Source: Streptomyces fulvoviolaceus
GTDB taxonomy: Bacteria; Actinomycetota; Actinomycetes; Streptomycetales; Streptomycetaceae
Direction of reading: 5' to 3'
DNA length: 64,000 nucleotides
Assembly: GCF_000718165.1 (NCBI RefSeq)
Contig: NZ_JOEY01000001.1
Location: 1 to 64,000, forward strand
Shown: positions 45,741 to 55,337 of the stretch, one piece after another
How the letters are laid out: the number at the start of each line of letters is the position of its first letter
Numbering within the stretch: position 1 is the first letter of the stretch
Position numbers and translations under genes: made by a program
Notes under the pieces: model-generated
What the model was told of the DNA's origin: nothing
What the model saw: only the letters and a program-made list of their open reading frames with translations
The model's database searches: none

Positions 45741-48113
45741 GTGACCATCGCGCCAGCCGAACCGGCTTCAGCGACCACGACCACCCCTGTGGACGAACAC
45801 GGTCCCGGTACCGCCCTGTTGCGGACCCTGACCGAGCTGACCGCCGACCTCCCCGACGCCGATCCCGGACGGGTCGCCGCCGCAGCGCTCCGGGGCCGGT
45901 CCGCGCGGGCAGACGAGGCGGAGTTGCGCGAGTTGGCCACCGAGGCGGCGGCCGGCCTCATCTCCGAGGACCCCGCCTACTCCCGGCTGGCCGCCCGTCT
46001 GCTGACCATCAGCATCGCCGCGGAAGCCGCCTCGCAGGGCGTCACGTCGTTCACCGAGTCGGTCGCGGTCGGGCACCGCGAGGGGCTCATCGCCGACCGT
46101 ACGGCGGAGTTCGCGCGCGTCCACGCGGCCCGCCTCGACGCGCTGATCGACACACACGGCGACGACCGCTTCGGCTACTTCGGCCTGCGCACCCTGCACA
46201 GCCGGTACCTGCTCCGGCACCCGATCACGCGCAGGGTGATCGAGACGCCTCAGCACTTCATGCTCCGGGTGGCGTCCGGTCTGGCGGAGGACGACACGAC
46301 CCGCGCGCTGGACGAAGTCGCGGCCCTCTACCGGCTCATGAGCCGCCTCGACTACCTCCCCTCCTCCCCCACGCTCTTCAACTCCGGCACCCGGCACCCG
46401 CAGATGTCGTCCTGCTACCTCCTCGACTCCCCGCTGGACGAGCTGGACTCCATCTACGACCGCTACCACCAGGTCGCCCGCCTCTCGAAGCACGCCGGCG
46501 GCATCGGGCTGTCGTACTCCCGTATCCGTTCCCGCGGTTCGCTGATCCGCGGCACCAACGGGCACTCCAACGGCATCGTCCCGTTCATGAAGACCCTCGA
46601 CGCCTCGGTCGCCGCCGTGAACCAGGGCGGCCGGCGCAAGGGCGCGGCCGCGGTCTACCTGGAGACCTGGCACTCCGACATCGAGGAGTTCCTGGAGCTG
46701 CGCGACAACACGGGTGAGGACGCCCGCCGTACGCACAACCTGAACCTCGCGCACTGGATCCCGGACGAGTTCATGCGCCGTGTGAACGCCGACGCACCGT
46801 GGTCGCTGTTCTCCCCCGCCGACGTTCCCGAGCTGGTCGACCTGTGGGGCGAGGAGTTCGACGCGGCGTACCGGAAGGCCGAAGCGGACGGCCTCGCGCG
46901 CAAGACCATCCCCGCCCGTGACCTCTACGGCCGCATGATGCGCACCCTCGCGCAGACCGGCAACGGCTGGATGACCTTCAAGGACGCCGCCAACCGCACC
47001 GCCAACCAGACGGCCACCCCGGGCCACGTCGTCCACTCCTCCAACCTCTGCACGGAGATCCTGGAGGTCACGGATGACGGGGAGACGGCGGTCTGCAACC
47101 TGGGGTCGGTGAACCTGGGTGCCTTTGTCGACACGACGACCGGCGACATCGACTGGGAGCGGCTGGACGAGACCGTCCGCACCGCCGTCACCTTCCTCGA
47201 CCGCGTCGTCGACATCAACTTCTACCCGACCGAGCAGGCGGGCCGCTCCAACAACAAGTGGCGCCCGGTGGGCCTCGGCGCGATGGGCCTCCAGGACGTC
47301 TTCTTCAAGCTGCGCGTCCCCTTCGACTCCCCCGAGGCGAAGGCGCTCTCCACCCGCATCGCCGAGCGCATCATGCTCGCCTCCTACGAGGCCTCCGCCG
47401 ACCTGGCCGAGCGCAGCGGCCCGCTGCCGGCCTGGGAGAAGACCCGTACGGCGAAGGGCGTCCTGCACCCCGACCACTACGACGTGGACCTCACCTGGCC
47501 GGAGCGCTGGGCGGCCCTGCGCGAGCGGATCGCGGCCACGGGCATGCGCAACTCGCTCCTGCTGGCCATCGCGCCCACCGCCACCATCGCGTCGATCGCC
47601 GGTGTCTACGAGTGCATCGAGCCGCAGGTCTCGAACCTCTTCAAGCGCGAGACGCTGTCCGGCGAGTTCCTCCAGGTGAACTCGTACCTGGTGGCCGAGT
47701 TGAAGAAGCTCGGCGTGTGGGACGCCCGCACCCGTGAGGCCCTGCGCGACGCGAACGGCTCGGTGCAGGACTTCACCTGGATCCCGGCGGACGTACGGGC
47801 GTTGTACCGCACGGCCTGGGAGATCCCGCAGCGCGGCCTGATCGACATGGCGGCGGCGCGGACCCCGTTCCTCGACCAGGCCCAGTCCCTGAACCTGTTC
47901 CTGGAGACGCCGACCATCGGCAAGCTCTCCTCGATGTACGCGTACGCCTGGAAGTCGGGCCTGAAGACGACGTACTACCTGCGCTCGCGCCCGGCGACCC
48001 GCATCGCCCGCGCGGCACAGGCGCAAGCCACTGTCCCCGTTCAGCAGGCCGACGACCCCGAGGCCGTCGCCTGCTCCCTGGAAAACCCCGAGTCCTGCGA
48101 GGCCTGCCAGTAA
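45741..48113 (+). CDS. nrdA: Ribonucleotide reductase class Ia, large subunit NrdA
   Basis: NrdA reduces ribonucleoside diphosphates to deoxy forms using a radical from NrdB. The 790-residue protein has SSCYLLDSP (first redox Cys), SNLCTEI (thiyl radical Cys), AVCNLGSVNL (second redox Cys), and a C-terminal CEACQ tail that relays electrons from thioredoxin. The N-terminal ATP-cone is poorly recognisable: the LISEDPAYSRLAARLL part is present, but no VxKRDG strand precedes it. GTG 45741 follows GAGGGAGAG. nrdB overlaps the stop by one base. Confidence 0.95.
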   Translation: MTIAPAEPASATTTTPVDEHGPGTALLRTLTELTADLPDADPGRVAAAALRGRSARADEAELRELATEAAAGLISEDPAYSRLAARLLTISIAAEAASQGVTSFTESVAVGHREGLIADRTAEFARVHAARLDALIDTHGDDRFGYFGLRTLHSRYLLRHPITRRVIETPQHFMLRVASGLAEDDTTRALDEVAALYRLMSRLDYLPSSPTLFNSGTRHPQMSSCYLLDSPLDELDSIYDRYHQVARLSKHAGGIGLSYSRIRSRGSLIRGTNGHSNGIVPFMKTLDASVAAVNQGGRRKGAAAVYLETWHSDIEEFLELRDNTGEDARRTHNLNLAHWIPDEFMRRVNADAPWSLFSPADVPELVDLWGEEFDAAYRKAEADGLARKTIPARDLYGRMMRTLAQTGNGWMTFKDAANRTANQTATPGHVVHSSNLCTEILEVTDDGETAVCNLGSVNLGAFVDTTTGDIDWERLDETVRTAVTFLDRVVDINFYPTEQAGRSNNKWRPVGLGAMGLQDVFFKLRVPFDSPEAKALSTRIAERIMLASYEASADLAERSGPLPAWEKTRTAKGVLHPDHYDVDLTWPERWAALRERIAATGMRNSLLLAIAPTATIASIAGVYECIEPQVSNLFKRETLSGEFLQVNSYLVAELKKLGVWDARTREALRDANGSVQDFTWIPADVRALYRTAWEIPQRGLIDMAAARTPFLDQAQSLNLFLETPTIGKLSSMYAYAWKSGLKTTYYLRSRPATRIARAAQAQATVPVQQADDPEAVACSLENPESCEACQ

Positions 48114-49180
48114 TGTCCGCCCACCCGTCGCCCGACCACCGCCCCTCAACGACGGCGCTTCGCGCCGGCACCTCCCAACACCAGAACCTGCTCGACCCGG
48201 GCTTCGAGCTGACTCTCCGCCCCATGCGCTACCCCGACTTCTACGAGCGCTACCGGGACGCCATCAAGAACACCTGGACCGTCGAGGAGGTCGACCTCCA
48301 CTCGGACGTCGCCGACCTGGCGAAGCTGTCCGAGGGCGAGCAGCACATGATCGGCCGGCTGGTCGCGTTCTTCGCGACGGGCGACTCGATCGTGGCGAAC
48401 AACCTCGTGCTGACCCTGTACAAGCACATCAACTCCCCCGAGGCACGGCTCTACTTGAGCCGCCAGCTCTTCGAGGAGGCCGTGCACGTCCAGTTCTACT
48501 TGACGCTGCTCGACACCTACCTCCCCGACCCGGAGGACCGTGCGGCCGCCTTCGACGCGGTGGAGAACATCCCCTCCATCCGCGAGAAGGCCGAGTTCTG
48601 CTTCAGGTGGATGGACTCGGTCGAGAAGCTGGACCGCCTGGAGACGAAGGCCGACCGCCGCCGCTTCCTCCTCAACCTCATCTGCTTCGCCGCGTGCATC
48701 GAGGGCCTGTTCTTCTACGGCGCCTTCGCGTACGTCTACTGGTTCCGCAGCCGGGGTCTGCTGCACGGCCTCGCCACCGGCACCAACTGGGTGTTCCGCG
48801 ACGAGACGATGCACATGTCCTTCGCCTTCGAGGTGGTGGACACCGTCCGCAAGGAGGAGCCGGAGCTCTTCGACGAGCAGCTCCAGCAGCAGGTCGTCGA
48901 CATGCTCAAGGAGGCCGTCGAGGCCGAGCTGCAGTTCGGGCGCGACCTGTGCGGTGAGGGCCTGCCGGGCATGAACACCGAGTCGATGCGCCAGTACCTG
49001 GAGTGCGTCGCCGACCAGCGCCTCAGCCGCCTCGGCTTCGCCCCGGTGTACGGCTCGGAGAACCCCTTCTCCTTCATGGAGCTGCAGGGCGTCCAGGAGC
49101 TGACCAACTTCTTCGAGCGGCGTCCGTCCGCGTACCAGGTGGCGGTGGAGGGCACCGTCGACCTGGACGAGGACTTCTGA
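48113..49180 (+). CDS. nrdB: Ribonucleotide reductase class Ia, small subunit NrdB
   Basis: NrdB houses the diiron-tyrosyl radical cofactor for NrdA. The 355-residue protein shows metal and radical residues in RQLFEEAVHVQFY (Glu, His and the radical Tyr) and later metal ligands in CIEGLFFYGAF and FRDETMHMSFA. The ATG overlaps the nrdA stop (TAATG), so the two are coupled. Both sit behind the B12 riboswitch. Confidence 0.95.
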   Translation: MSAHPSPDHRPSTTALRAGTSQHQNLLDPGFELTLRPMRYPDFYERYRDAIKNTWTVEEVDLHSDVADLAKLSEGEQHMIGRLVAFFATGDSIVANNLVLTLYKHINSPEARLYLSRQLFEEAVHVQFYLTLLDTYLPDPEDRAAAFDAVENIPSIREKAEFCFRWMDSVEKLDRLETKADRRRFLLNLICFAACIEGLFFYGAFAYVYWFRSRGLLHGLATGTNWVFRDETMHMSFAFEVVDTVRKEEPELFDEQLQQQVVDMLKEAVEAELQFGRDLCGEGLPGMNTESMRQYLECVADQRLSRLGFAPVYGSENPFSFMELQGVQELTNFFERRPSAYQVAVEGTVDLDEDF

Positions 49181-49244
49181 CGGGGCGCGAAGGAATGGAT
49201 CCGGGTGCGTGGGTCGTACGTCTCATAGGTGAGGAGGCCTCATC

Positions 49245-49703
49245 ATGCGCCGTACGACCCACCACACGACCCTCGCCGTCGCAGCGCTGACGCTGCTGCT
49301 CGCGGGGTGCGGCACCCAGGCCGGCAGCGGTGAGGGCGACGGTGACACGGTGTCACCGTCGCCCTCGACGTCGACCTCGCCCTCGCCGGGCTGCACCTCC
49401 GTGCCGGAGCTCGACGCCGACGACAGCGGCCGCACGGTGTGCCTGGCGGCGGGCGACACGATCCGGGTCGGCCTGGACGGAACCAAGAGCCGCCCATGGA
49501 AGTCGGTCACCGCCGAGGGTGGCGTCCTCGAGCCCACCAACAGCGGCATCGTGCTTCTGCCCGGCGACGCGAGCTCCGCCTTCAAGGCGGTCTCGGCGGG
49601 CACGGCACGACTGAGTTCCTCACGCCCACTGTGCGCCACCGAGACCGGCAAGGTCTCGTGCAAGGGGATTCAGGAGTGGTCGGTCACCGTGGTGGTGAAG
49701 TAA
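49245..49703 (+). CDS. Small secreted lipoprotein
   Basis: This 152-residue protein has a lipoprotein signal ending LLLAGC near residue 21, then a Ser/Pro/Thr-rich linker (SPSPSTSTSPSPG). The domain that follows has four cysteines (two likely disulfides) and a beta-rich pattern. ATG follows GAGGAGG. Resemblance to chagasin-like or IgG-fold inhibitors is possible but not established. It lies 64 bp after nrdB and may not be functionally related. Confidence 0.72.
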   Translation: MRRTTHHTTLAVAALTLLLAGCGTQAGSGEGDGDTVSPSPSTSTSPSPGCTSVPELDADDSGRTVCLAAGDTIRVGLDGTKSRPWKSVTAEGGVLEPTNSGIVLLPGDASSAFKAVSAGTARLSSSRPLCATETGKVSCKGIQEWSVTVVVK

Positions 49704-49721
49704 CCGACCATCCCGCGACGG

Positions 49722-50501
49722 TCACTTGAGCTTGACCGCGTCCCCCACCGACACGACACGTGCCGTCGTCGTGGTGCCGGGGAAGTACCAGCGCCAGCTG
49801 CCCGCCGACGTGACGGTCACCTTCGTGCTCAGCTTGCCGTGGGTACCCGTCGTCACGGTCTTGACCGTGCTGTAGTGGGCGCCGCCGGCGGGCCGGAACT
49901 GCAGCTTGGCCGTCTGCCCGGTGAACCCGTGGTACTCGAGGTTCTCCCAGTTCGCGCGGGTCAGCTTGCCGTTGATGGTCAGCTTCGCGCCCTTGGCGAC
50001 CGGCTCGGGGGTCGCGTCGGTGGTGAGCCGGGAGGCGCGCTTCACCTTGTAGTCGGCGATGTAGTCGGAGATCCAGTAGTCGCCGTCGTTCGCCTTGACC
50101 GTGGCGTTGACCGTCCACTCACCGGCGGCCTTGTTGCTGTCGGCGTCGCTGTAGTCGGGGATCCAGGCCGGGGTGATCCTCATCGTGGCCGTGCACACCG
50201 ACGTGGTCGACGACTTTTTCACACACGTGCTGTCGGTCCACTCGGCGAAGCCGCCGCCTTCGTGATTGGTCGCGCTGAAGGTGCTGACGTCCGTGAGCCC
50301 CTTCACCCCCGAGTCGTCCTTGATGGTGATGGCGACCGGGTAGTCGACGGCCTTCGTGGTGCCGACGATGACGTTCTTGCCGCCGTTGACAACCGTCTTG
50401 GTGACCCGGATGTCGCCCTCGCCCTCGGCGTGGGCCCCGGTGGCCGTGAGCAGGGTCAGGGCTGCCGCCCCGCCCGCCACGGCCCACAGTCTGTGTCTCA
50501 T
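49722..50501 (-). CDS. Secreted beta-rich protein of unknown function
   Basis: This 259-residue protein has a cleavable signal peptide ending ATGAHA-E near residue 25. The mature part looks like two Ig-like or calcium-binding-type beta domains: one with a Cys pair (DSTCVKKSSTTSVCTATM) and one from residue 165 with PVAKGAKLTINGKLTR and QFRPAGGAHYSTVKTV, a pattern often found in Streptomyces exported proteins. I do not recognise a function. It is convergent with the lipoprotein gene. Confidence 0.75.
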   Translation of the reverse strand: MRHRLWAVAGGAAALTLLTATGAHAEGEGDIRVTKTVVNGGKNVIVGTTKAVDYPVAITIKDDSGVKGLTDVSTFSATNHEGGGFAEWTDSTCVKKSSTTSVCTATMRITPAWIPDYSDADSNKAAGEWTVNATVKANDGDYWISDYIADYKVKRASRLTTDATPEPVAKGAKLTINGKLTRANWENLEYHGFTGQTAKLQFRPAGGAHYSTVKTVTTGTHGKLSTKVTVTSAGSWRWYFPGTTTTARVVSVGDAVKLK

Positions 50502-50566
50502 GATCCTCCCCTGGTGGTTCAGGAGAGGCTACACACGAGACCGGCCGCGCTCGTACAGGTTTGCGA

Positions 50567-50740
50567 TCAGGCCGCCCGGGCGAAGCGCTGGAGCCTCCCC
50601 TGGCGGTCCTGTGCCTTCTTGATCTGGCGGTCGATGCGCCGGTCGTGGACGATGCCGAGCACCGACGGGAGGATCAGGAGAACGAGGATTCCGAGGACGG
50701 TGAGCATTCCGATCAGTCCTTCTGTCTGCGTGGAAGTCAT
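50567..50740 (-). CDS. Small single-helix membrane protein
   Basis: This 57-residue protein has one hydrophobic helix (residues 9-30, IGMLTVLGILVLLILPSVLG) and a basic amphipathic tail (DRRIDRQIKKAQDRQGRLQR). The start at 50740 gives the shortest sensible form. The ribosome site is weak. No family is recognised. Confidence 0.6.
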   Translation of the reverse strand: MTSTQTEGLIGMLTVLGILVLLILPSVLGIVHDRRIDRQIKKAQDRQGRLQRFARAA

Positions 50741-50832
50741 GTAACTACTGTCCCGCCGCATGCCCCTTACCAACAGTGGCAGGACTGCCGCACACCCTCG
50801 ATTTACTGCCACTTCCGAGGCACACTGGCAGC

Positions 50833-51798
50833 ATGCTGAAAAACGTGGCCGCAGTGCTCCTGAACGGTGTGCACCCCTTCGAACTGGGCGTCATCTGCGA
50901 GGTGTTCGGCATCGACCGCAGTGACGAGGGGTTGCCGACATACGACTTCGCCGTGGTCTCGGCGGAGGGGCCGACGCTCGGCACCCATGTCGGCGGGCTC
51001 AGCGTCTCCACGCCGTACGGACTGGAACGGCTGGAGGAGGCCGACCTGATCGCCGTGCCTGCCGGGAGTGATTACGTCACCCGCGACTATCCGCCCGAAC
51101 TGCTCGACGCCCTGATCAGGGCGGTGGACCGCGGCGCCCGGGTGCTCAGCGTGTGCTCCGGTGTCTTCGTGCTCGGCGCCGCCGGGCTGCTCGACGGGCG
51201 GCGGTGCAGTGTGCACTGGCGGCAGGCGGACGAGCTCGCCGTGCGCAATCCGCGGGCGGTCATCGAACCGGACGTGCTGTACGTCGACGAGGACCCGGTG
51301 ATCACCAGCGCCGGCACCGCCGCCGGTATCGACGCCTGTCTGCACATCGTGCGCAAGGAGCAGGGGCCGGAGGTCGCCAACAAGATCGCCCGGCGCATGG
51401 TCGTACCGCCGCACCGGGACGGCGGACAGGCGCAGTACATCGAGCGGCCGTTGCCGCGGTCGCAGTGCGACACCGTCGGCGAGGTGCTCGTGTGGATGGA
51501 GCAGCACCTCGACGAGGAGGTCACCGTCGAGCAGCTCGCGGAGCGCGCGCACATGTCCCCGCGCACCTTCGCCCGCCGCTTCCAGCAGGAGACGGGCACG
51601 ACTCCCTACCGCTGGATCCTGCGCCAACGGGTGCTGCTGGCACAGGACTTGCTGGAGGCGTCGGACGAGACGGTGGACGCGATCGCGGGCCGAACGGGGT
51701 TCGGCACCGCGGCCGCGCTGCGCCATCAGTTCCTGCGGGCGGTGGGGACCACCCCCAACGCCTACCGGCGCACCTTCCGCGGCCCGGAGGCCGCCTGA
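50833..51798 (+). CDS. GlxA-type AraC-family transcriptional regulator
   Basis: This 321-residue protein has an N-terminal DJ-1/PfpI-like domain (residues 1-175, with SVCSGVFVLGAAGLLDG around the nucleophile-elbow position) and a C-terminal AraC DNA-binding domain (VEQLAERAHMSPRTFARRFQ). It may be the equivalent of NrdS, the AraC-like gene of the S. coelicolor nrdABS operon, here separated from nrdB by three other genes. The ATG has CACACT 6 nt upstream and is probably leaderless. Confidence 0.88.
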   Translation: MLKNVAAVLLNGVHPFELGVICEVFGIDRSDEGLPTYDFAVVSAEGPTLGTHVGGLSVSTPYGLERLEEADLIAVPAGSDYVTRDYPPELLDALIRAVDRGARVLSVCSGVFVLGAAGLLDGRRCSVHWRQADELAVRNPRAVIEPDVLYVDEDPVITSAGTAAGIDACLHIVRKEQGPEVANKIARRMVVPPHRDGGQAQYIERPLPRSQCDTVGEVLVWMEQHLDEEVTVEQLAERAHMSPRTFARRFQQETGTTPYRWILRQRVLLAQDLLEASDETVDAIAGRTGFGTAAALRHQFLRAVGTTPNAYRRTFRGPEAA

Positions 51799-51799
51799 C

Positions 51800-53173
51800 T
51801 CACGACCTCGGCACCGGGGTCAGCAGCAGCCGGTGCGGGCGGAGCGTGATGCCCACCCGGGTCCCGTCGTCGGACCCGGACACCTGCTCGAAGCGGTACT
51901 TCGTGGCCAGGGCCGCCGTGATCAGCGACAGCTGGGCCATCGAGAAGTGGTCGCTCGGGCACTTGCGGTTGCCCGTACTGAATGGGCTCATGGCGTGTTT
52001 CGGCACCGACTTGACCCGGTCCGGAAGCCACCGGTCGGGATCGAACTCCAGGTTGTCCGCGTACGATTGCGGATCGCGTTGGATCGCGTACGGGCTGTAC
52101 ACGATGTCGGCCCCGGCCGGAATGCGATAGCCACCGAGTTCCGTGTCCCGCACCGCCCGCCGCGTCAATATCCATACGGCGGGCCGCAAACGCATGGCCT
52201 CGACGACGACATTGTTCGTGTGCCGGAGCGCCCGGACGTCCTCGAATGCCACCGGACGTCCGCCGGTCACGGATTCAACTTCCGCGCACACCCTGTCCGC
52301 GTGTTCCGGGTGTTCGGCGAGCACCTGCAACAGCCACATGATCGTGGACGCGACGGTTTCGCTGCCGGGCGTGAGTATGGCGACGACCTGGTCGTGGATC
52401 TCCTGTTCCCCGATGGGGTCGCCATTGTCGTCCTTTGCCTCCAGCAAGGCCGTCAGCAAATCGTCCGGCTTTTGACCAGAGGCCCGCCGCTCGGCGACGA
52501 TCTCGTCGACGAGGAGATGCAAATCGGCCAGCGCCGCGTTGAATTTGCGATTGGCCGGGAGCGGCAGCCGGTACAGCGCCCCGGCGGGTATCACCATCCG
52601 CCGGTACATGCCCCGGAAGACGGTGGCGAGGGCGACACACAGCCGCTCGGCCCGCTCGTCCATGAAGTCTCCGCGCAGCAGGCAGCGGGCCGCGATACGC
52701 ACCGCGACACGGAAGGACTCGGAGGTGCAGTCGATCGTCTCGCCGGGCTTCCAGCGCTCGGTGAGCGCGTGTGCCTCCTCCTCCATGATGGGCCCGTACG
52801 CGGGGATCGCGTCGAGCCGGAAGGCGGGCTGGATGGTGCGCCGCTGACGCCGGTGCGTGGGCCCGTTCGCGGTGGCCACGCCCTCTTTCCCGAGCAGGCC
52901 CTCCAGTGACTCCCACAGTGGTCCGTCGATGATGTAGTCGTTGCTCAGCGCCATGGCTCCGGTGAGCGCCGGCGTGGTGACGGCATAGACCGTCTTGGGG
53001 CCGAGCCTGAGTCGTACGACATCGCCGTGGCTGCCCAGTCGGGCCATGAAGCTCAGCGGGTCGCGGACCAGTTTCCAGCCGTGGCCGAGGACGGGTACGC
53101 CCCCGCCCGCGAAGGGCGGCTCGAGCAGCTCCGGGGTCACCGGGGCTTCGGGCCTGACGGACTCGACGGTCAT
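51800..53173 (-). CDS. Cytochrome P450 CYP170A, albaflavenone synthase
   Basis: CYP170A1 oxidises epi-isozizaene to albaflavenone in two steps. The 457-residue P450 has the heme loop [13 protein letters not shown] (Cys405), the EAMR of the K helix (325-328) and an I-helix PGSET (269-273). S. coelicolor CYP170A1 also has a second, terpene-cyclase site with a DDxxD-like motif; here DDNGD is present at 248-252 and DTE at 343-345, so the bifunctional feature is kept. It overlaps the synthase stop by 4 nt. Confidence 0.95.
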   Translation of the reverse strand: MTVESVRPEAPVTPELLEPPFAGGGVPVLGHGWKLVRDPLSFMARLGSHGDVVRLRLGPKTVYAVTTPALTGAMALSNDYIIDGPLWESLEGLLGKEGVATANGPTHRRQRRTIQPAFRLDAIPAYGPIMEEEAHALTERWKPGETIDCTSESFRVAVRIAARCLLRGDFMDERAERLCVALATVFRGMYRRMVIPAGALYRLPLPANRKFNAALADLHLLVDEIVAERRASGQKPDDLLTALLEAKDDNGDPIGEQEIHDQVVAILTPGSETVASTIMWLLQVLAEHPEHADRVCAEVESVTGGRPVAFEDVRALRHTNNVVVEAMRLRPAVWILTRRAVRDTELGGYRIPAGADIVYSPYAIQRDPQSYADNLEFDPDRWLPDRVKSVPKHAMSPFSTGNRKCPSDHFSMAQLSLITAALATKYRFEQVSGSDDGTRVGITLRPHRLLLTPVPRS

Positions 53174-54255
53174 TTCTCACCTGCCGCTTCGTTGTTGACG
53201 TACGGGGGCGTGGACCGGTCGTCCCAGCTGTCGACCATGTACCGGCCGGACTCGTGGTGGAACCAGTAGACGGTGCTGAACCAGTTCCGCATGTTGCAGA
53301 CGCAGGCCCGTACGGCGGCACTCAGTTCCTTTCCCCGCAGCGTGCCGTCGGCGAGGAGATCGGCGAACCGTAAGGCGTCCTGTTCCGCGACGAGGAATTC
53401 GTCCACGCATTTCTCGACGCGCCGCCGGACTTCCCTGACCGCCTCTTCCAGGGTCAGCCCCTCATATTTGATGAGGCTGATTCCGAGATTGTGCACCTCG
53501 TCGCCCGCTATTTCCTTGGGGAGCGAACAGAGGTCGTTGTACCAGGCGGCGAACTCCTGACTCAGCAGTGCCGCCCGCCGATATGCCGGGTGTTTCCGTA
53601 CACGGTCCGGGAGTTCACAGCCCGCGGCCGGCTCCAGCAGATCGGTCCAGATCCAGTGCGCGAAGGTGAGCCGACGCAGCGCCAGGTACTCCTCGACCGG
53701 GGGAATGATTCCCTCGGTACGATTGCGGAATTCCCGGTCGTAGGCCTCGATCACCTGGTGGAAGTGGCGGGCGAACCGCGTGTTCCACGTCTGCGGCAGG
53801 AACGAGTACAGCCGCAGCATGCTGTCGGCGAAGGCGGCCACCAGGGGATCCTCGTGGTGCAGATGGTCCCGTGGGGAGTCGAGGGCCGCGTGCAGGCGCA
53901 TCCTGAGCCGCCGCCACGCGCCCGGCCGCCGGTGGACGATGTCACGGTCGTGCCGGTCGTCCCAGACGAAGAACCACGCGCTGTAGTCCGCTATCGCCTG
54001 GAGGACCTCGTCCGGGGCACCCATGTAGTACCCGGCCATGAGGTCGGTGTAGCAAAGTCCGTCGGCATATTCCTCCACCTTGTCCGCCGGCATGAGCCGC
54101 TTTTCCAGGAGCCAGGTACGGGTCTTCTCCTGGAGCCTGGGCCAATACGGGTGCAGTTGCCTGGGAAACGCTGCCTCGATCACCGAGAGGAAGAGCGATG
54201 GCGGAACCGCGACCGCCGTCGGTGCCGATGTGGTGCTGTGTGGGAAAGCATGCAC
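53170..54255 (-). CDS. Epi-isozizaene synthase
   Basis: This 361-residue class I sesquiterpene cyclase should turn farnesyl diphosphate into epi-isozizaene, the albaflavenone precursor. The aspartate-rich motif is D99-D100-R-H-D103, the NSE motif is NDLCSLPKE, and the C-terminal RY pair is in [12 protein letters not shown]. The GTG at 54255 has GGAAGGGG upstream; a longer frame to 54384 adds unrelated residues. It is the first gene of a two-gene operon with CYP170A. Confidence 0.96.
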   Translation of the reverse strand: MHAFPHSTTSAPTAVAVPPSLFLSVIEAAFPRQLHPYWPRLQEKTRTWLLEKRLMPADKVEEYADGLCYTDLMAGYYMGAPDEVLQAIADYSAWFFVWDDRHDRDIVHRRPGAWRRLRMRLHAALDSPRDHLHHEDPLVAAFADSMLRLYSFLPQTWNTRFARHFHQVIEAYDREFRNRTEGIIPPVEEYLALRRLTFAHWIWTDLLEPAAGCELPDRVRKHPAYRRAALLSQEFAAWYNDLCSLPKEIAGDEVHNLGISLIKYEGLTLEEAVREVRRRVEKCVDEFLVAEQDALRFADLLADGTLRGKELSAAVRACVCNMRNWFSTVYWFHHESGRYMVDSWDDRSTPPYVNNEAAGEK

Positions 54256-54474
54256 GAACAAACCCCTTCCAGCCGCCAGTCGCGCACGCCCCTCCCGCTG
54301 AACCGGGCGTGCGCCGTTGCGTATCCCCGCACTTCCATTCAGCACCACAACTGACCGATCTGGGAACGGATTTGCTTCATTCACTACCCCACAGTGCCGG
54401 AATTCTCCCCTTGCGTGACTTGTTTCCGATCGCTACAGGTGTACATCCGATCGAATGTGCGACGGACAGACGGA

Positions 54475-54512
54475 CGGCGCCTGTTCAGGAAGGGGTTCCT
54501 GAACAGGCGCCG
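54475..54512 (-). terminator. def terminator
   Basis: A perfect 17-bp inverted repeat, CGGCGCCTGTTCAGGAA and its complement, with a GGGG loop, lies just past the def stop. The remainder of the 54256-54534 gap should hold the epi-isozizaene synthase promoter, which I could not define. Confidence 0.85.
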
Positions 54513-54534
54513 TGCGTGCGGGAGTTGTGGGGCG

Positions 54535-55185
54535 TCAGTCGTTTGCGACCACGGGGTAGCGGGGCTCGTTCTCGGCCATCTGCCGCAGCGCGTCCTTGCG
54601 TTCGCGCTTGGAGAGCCGGTCGATGTAGAGGTATCCGTACAGGTGGTCGGTCTCGTGCTGCAAACACCGTGCGAAGTAGCCGGTGCCGCGCACCTTGATC
54701 GGGTTGCCCTTCTCGTCCTGCCCGGTCACCTCGGCGTAGTCCGGGCGGGCGAGCGGCGCGTACGCGGTCGGCACCGACAGACAGCCCTCATTGCTGTCGT
54801 CCAGGCTGCGCCGATCGGCGGGCAGGTCGACGACCTTCGGGTTGCAGACGACACCGACGTGCCGCTTGCCCTCGTCGTCCATGCAGTCGTAGATGAAGAC
54901 CTTCAGGTCGACGCCGATCTGGTTGGCGGCCAGGCCCACGCCCTCGGCGGTGCGCTGCGAGGCGAACATGTCCGCGACCAGCTGGTCCAGCTCCGCGCCG
55001 AACTCGGTGACGTCCTTGCACTCCTTGTGCAGCACCGGGTTCCCGACGACCGTGATCGGCCGCGAGGTCCCGCGCTCACGCCAGGCGTTCTCGCGCTCCT
55101 CGGTCTCCTCGATGTCGATGACGAAGCCCTCGTCGTCCACGGGGAGCACGCCCACGTGCTGCTGATCGGTGTCCTGCTGCGCCAT
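54535..55185 (-). CDS. def: Peptide deformylase
   Basis: Def removes the formyl group from new proteins. The 216-residue enzyme has motif 1 [10 protein letters not shown], motif 2 EGCLSVP with the metal-binding Cys, and motif 3 QHETDHLYG with the two His ligands and catalytic Glu. It has an N-terminal extension of about 40 acidic residues before the core. ATG 55185 is used; the open frame further upstream runs into the intergenic repeat. Confidence 0.95.
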   Translation of the reverse strand: MAQQDTDQQHVGVLPVDDEGFVIDIEETEERENAWRERGTSRPITVVGNPVLHKECKDVTEFGAELDQLVADMFASQRTAEGVGLAANQIGVDLKVFIYDCMDDEGKRHVGVVCNPKVVDLPADRRSLDDSNEGCLSVPTAYAPLARPDYAEVTGQDEKGNPIKVRGTGYFARCLQHETDHLYGYLYIDRLSKRERKDALRQMAENEPRYPVVAND

Positions 55186-55245
55186 GACCGACGTACGCCT
55201 TCCTAAACAAAAACAGGGGGAAACTGCGGATACAGGGTACGGGGA

Positions 55246-55330
55246 GCGCGCCCTGAAGGGGCGCGGGGCTGTGTCCGATATGCGGCTCCGCCGCGTGGGC
55301 GCGACCAGCCACGACGGCGCCGCACCCGAA
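55246..55330 (+). repeat. Dispersed intergenic repeat, long copy
   Basis: The blocks CCTGAAGGGGCGCGGGGCTG, TGCGGCTCCGCCGCGTGGGC, GCGACCAGCCACGACGGCGC and CGCACCCGAA occur in the same order as in the copies at 18087 and 62674. It lies between the TPR-protein gene end and the def start, and may carry the def promoter at its edge. Confidence 0.75.
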
Positions 55331-55337
55331 AGAAGAC

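Noticed and set aside
45768..48149. A 793-codon open frame antisense to nrdA
   Set aside because: High-GC third positions leave antisense frames open; it shows no family motif, whereas nrdA on the plus strand has all catalytic cysteines.
54256..54384. N-terminal extension of epi-isozizaene synthase to 54384
   Set aside because: Known family members begin MHAFPH, which is the GTG at 54255 with a good ribosome site; the extra residues look like untranslated leader.
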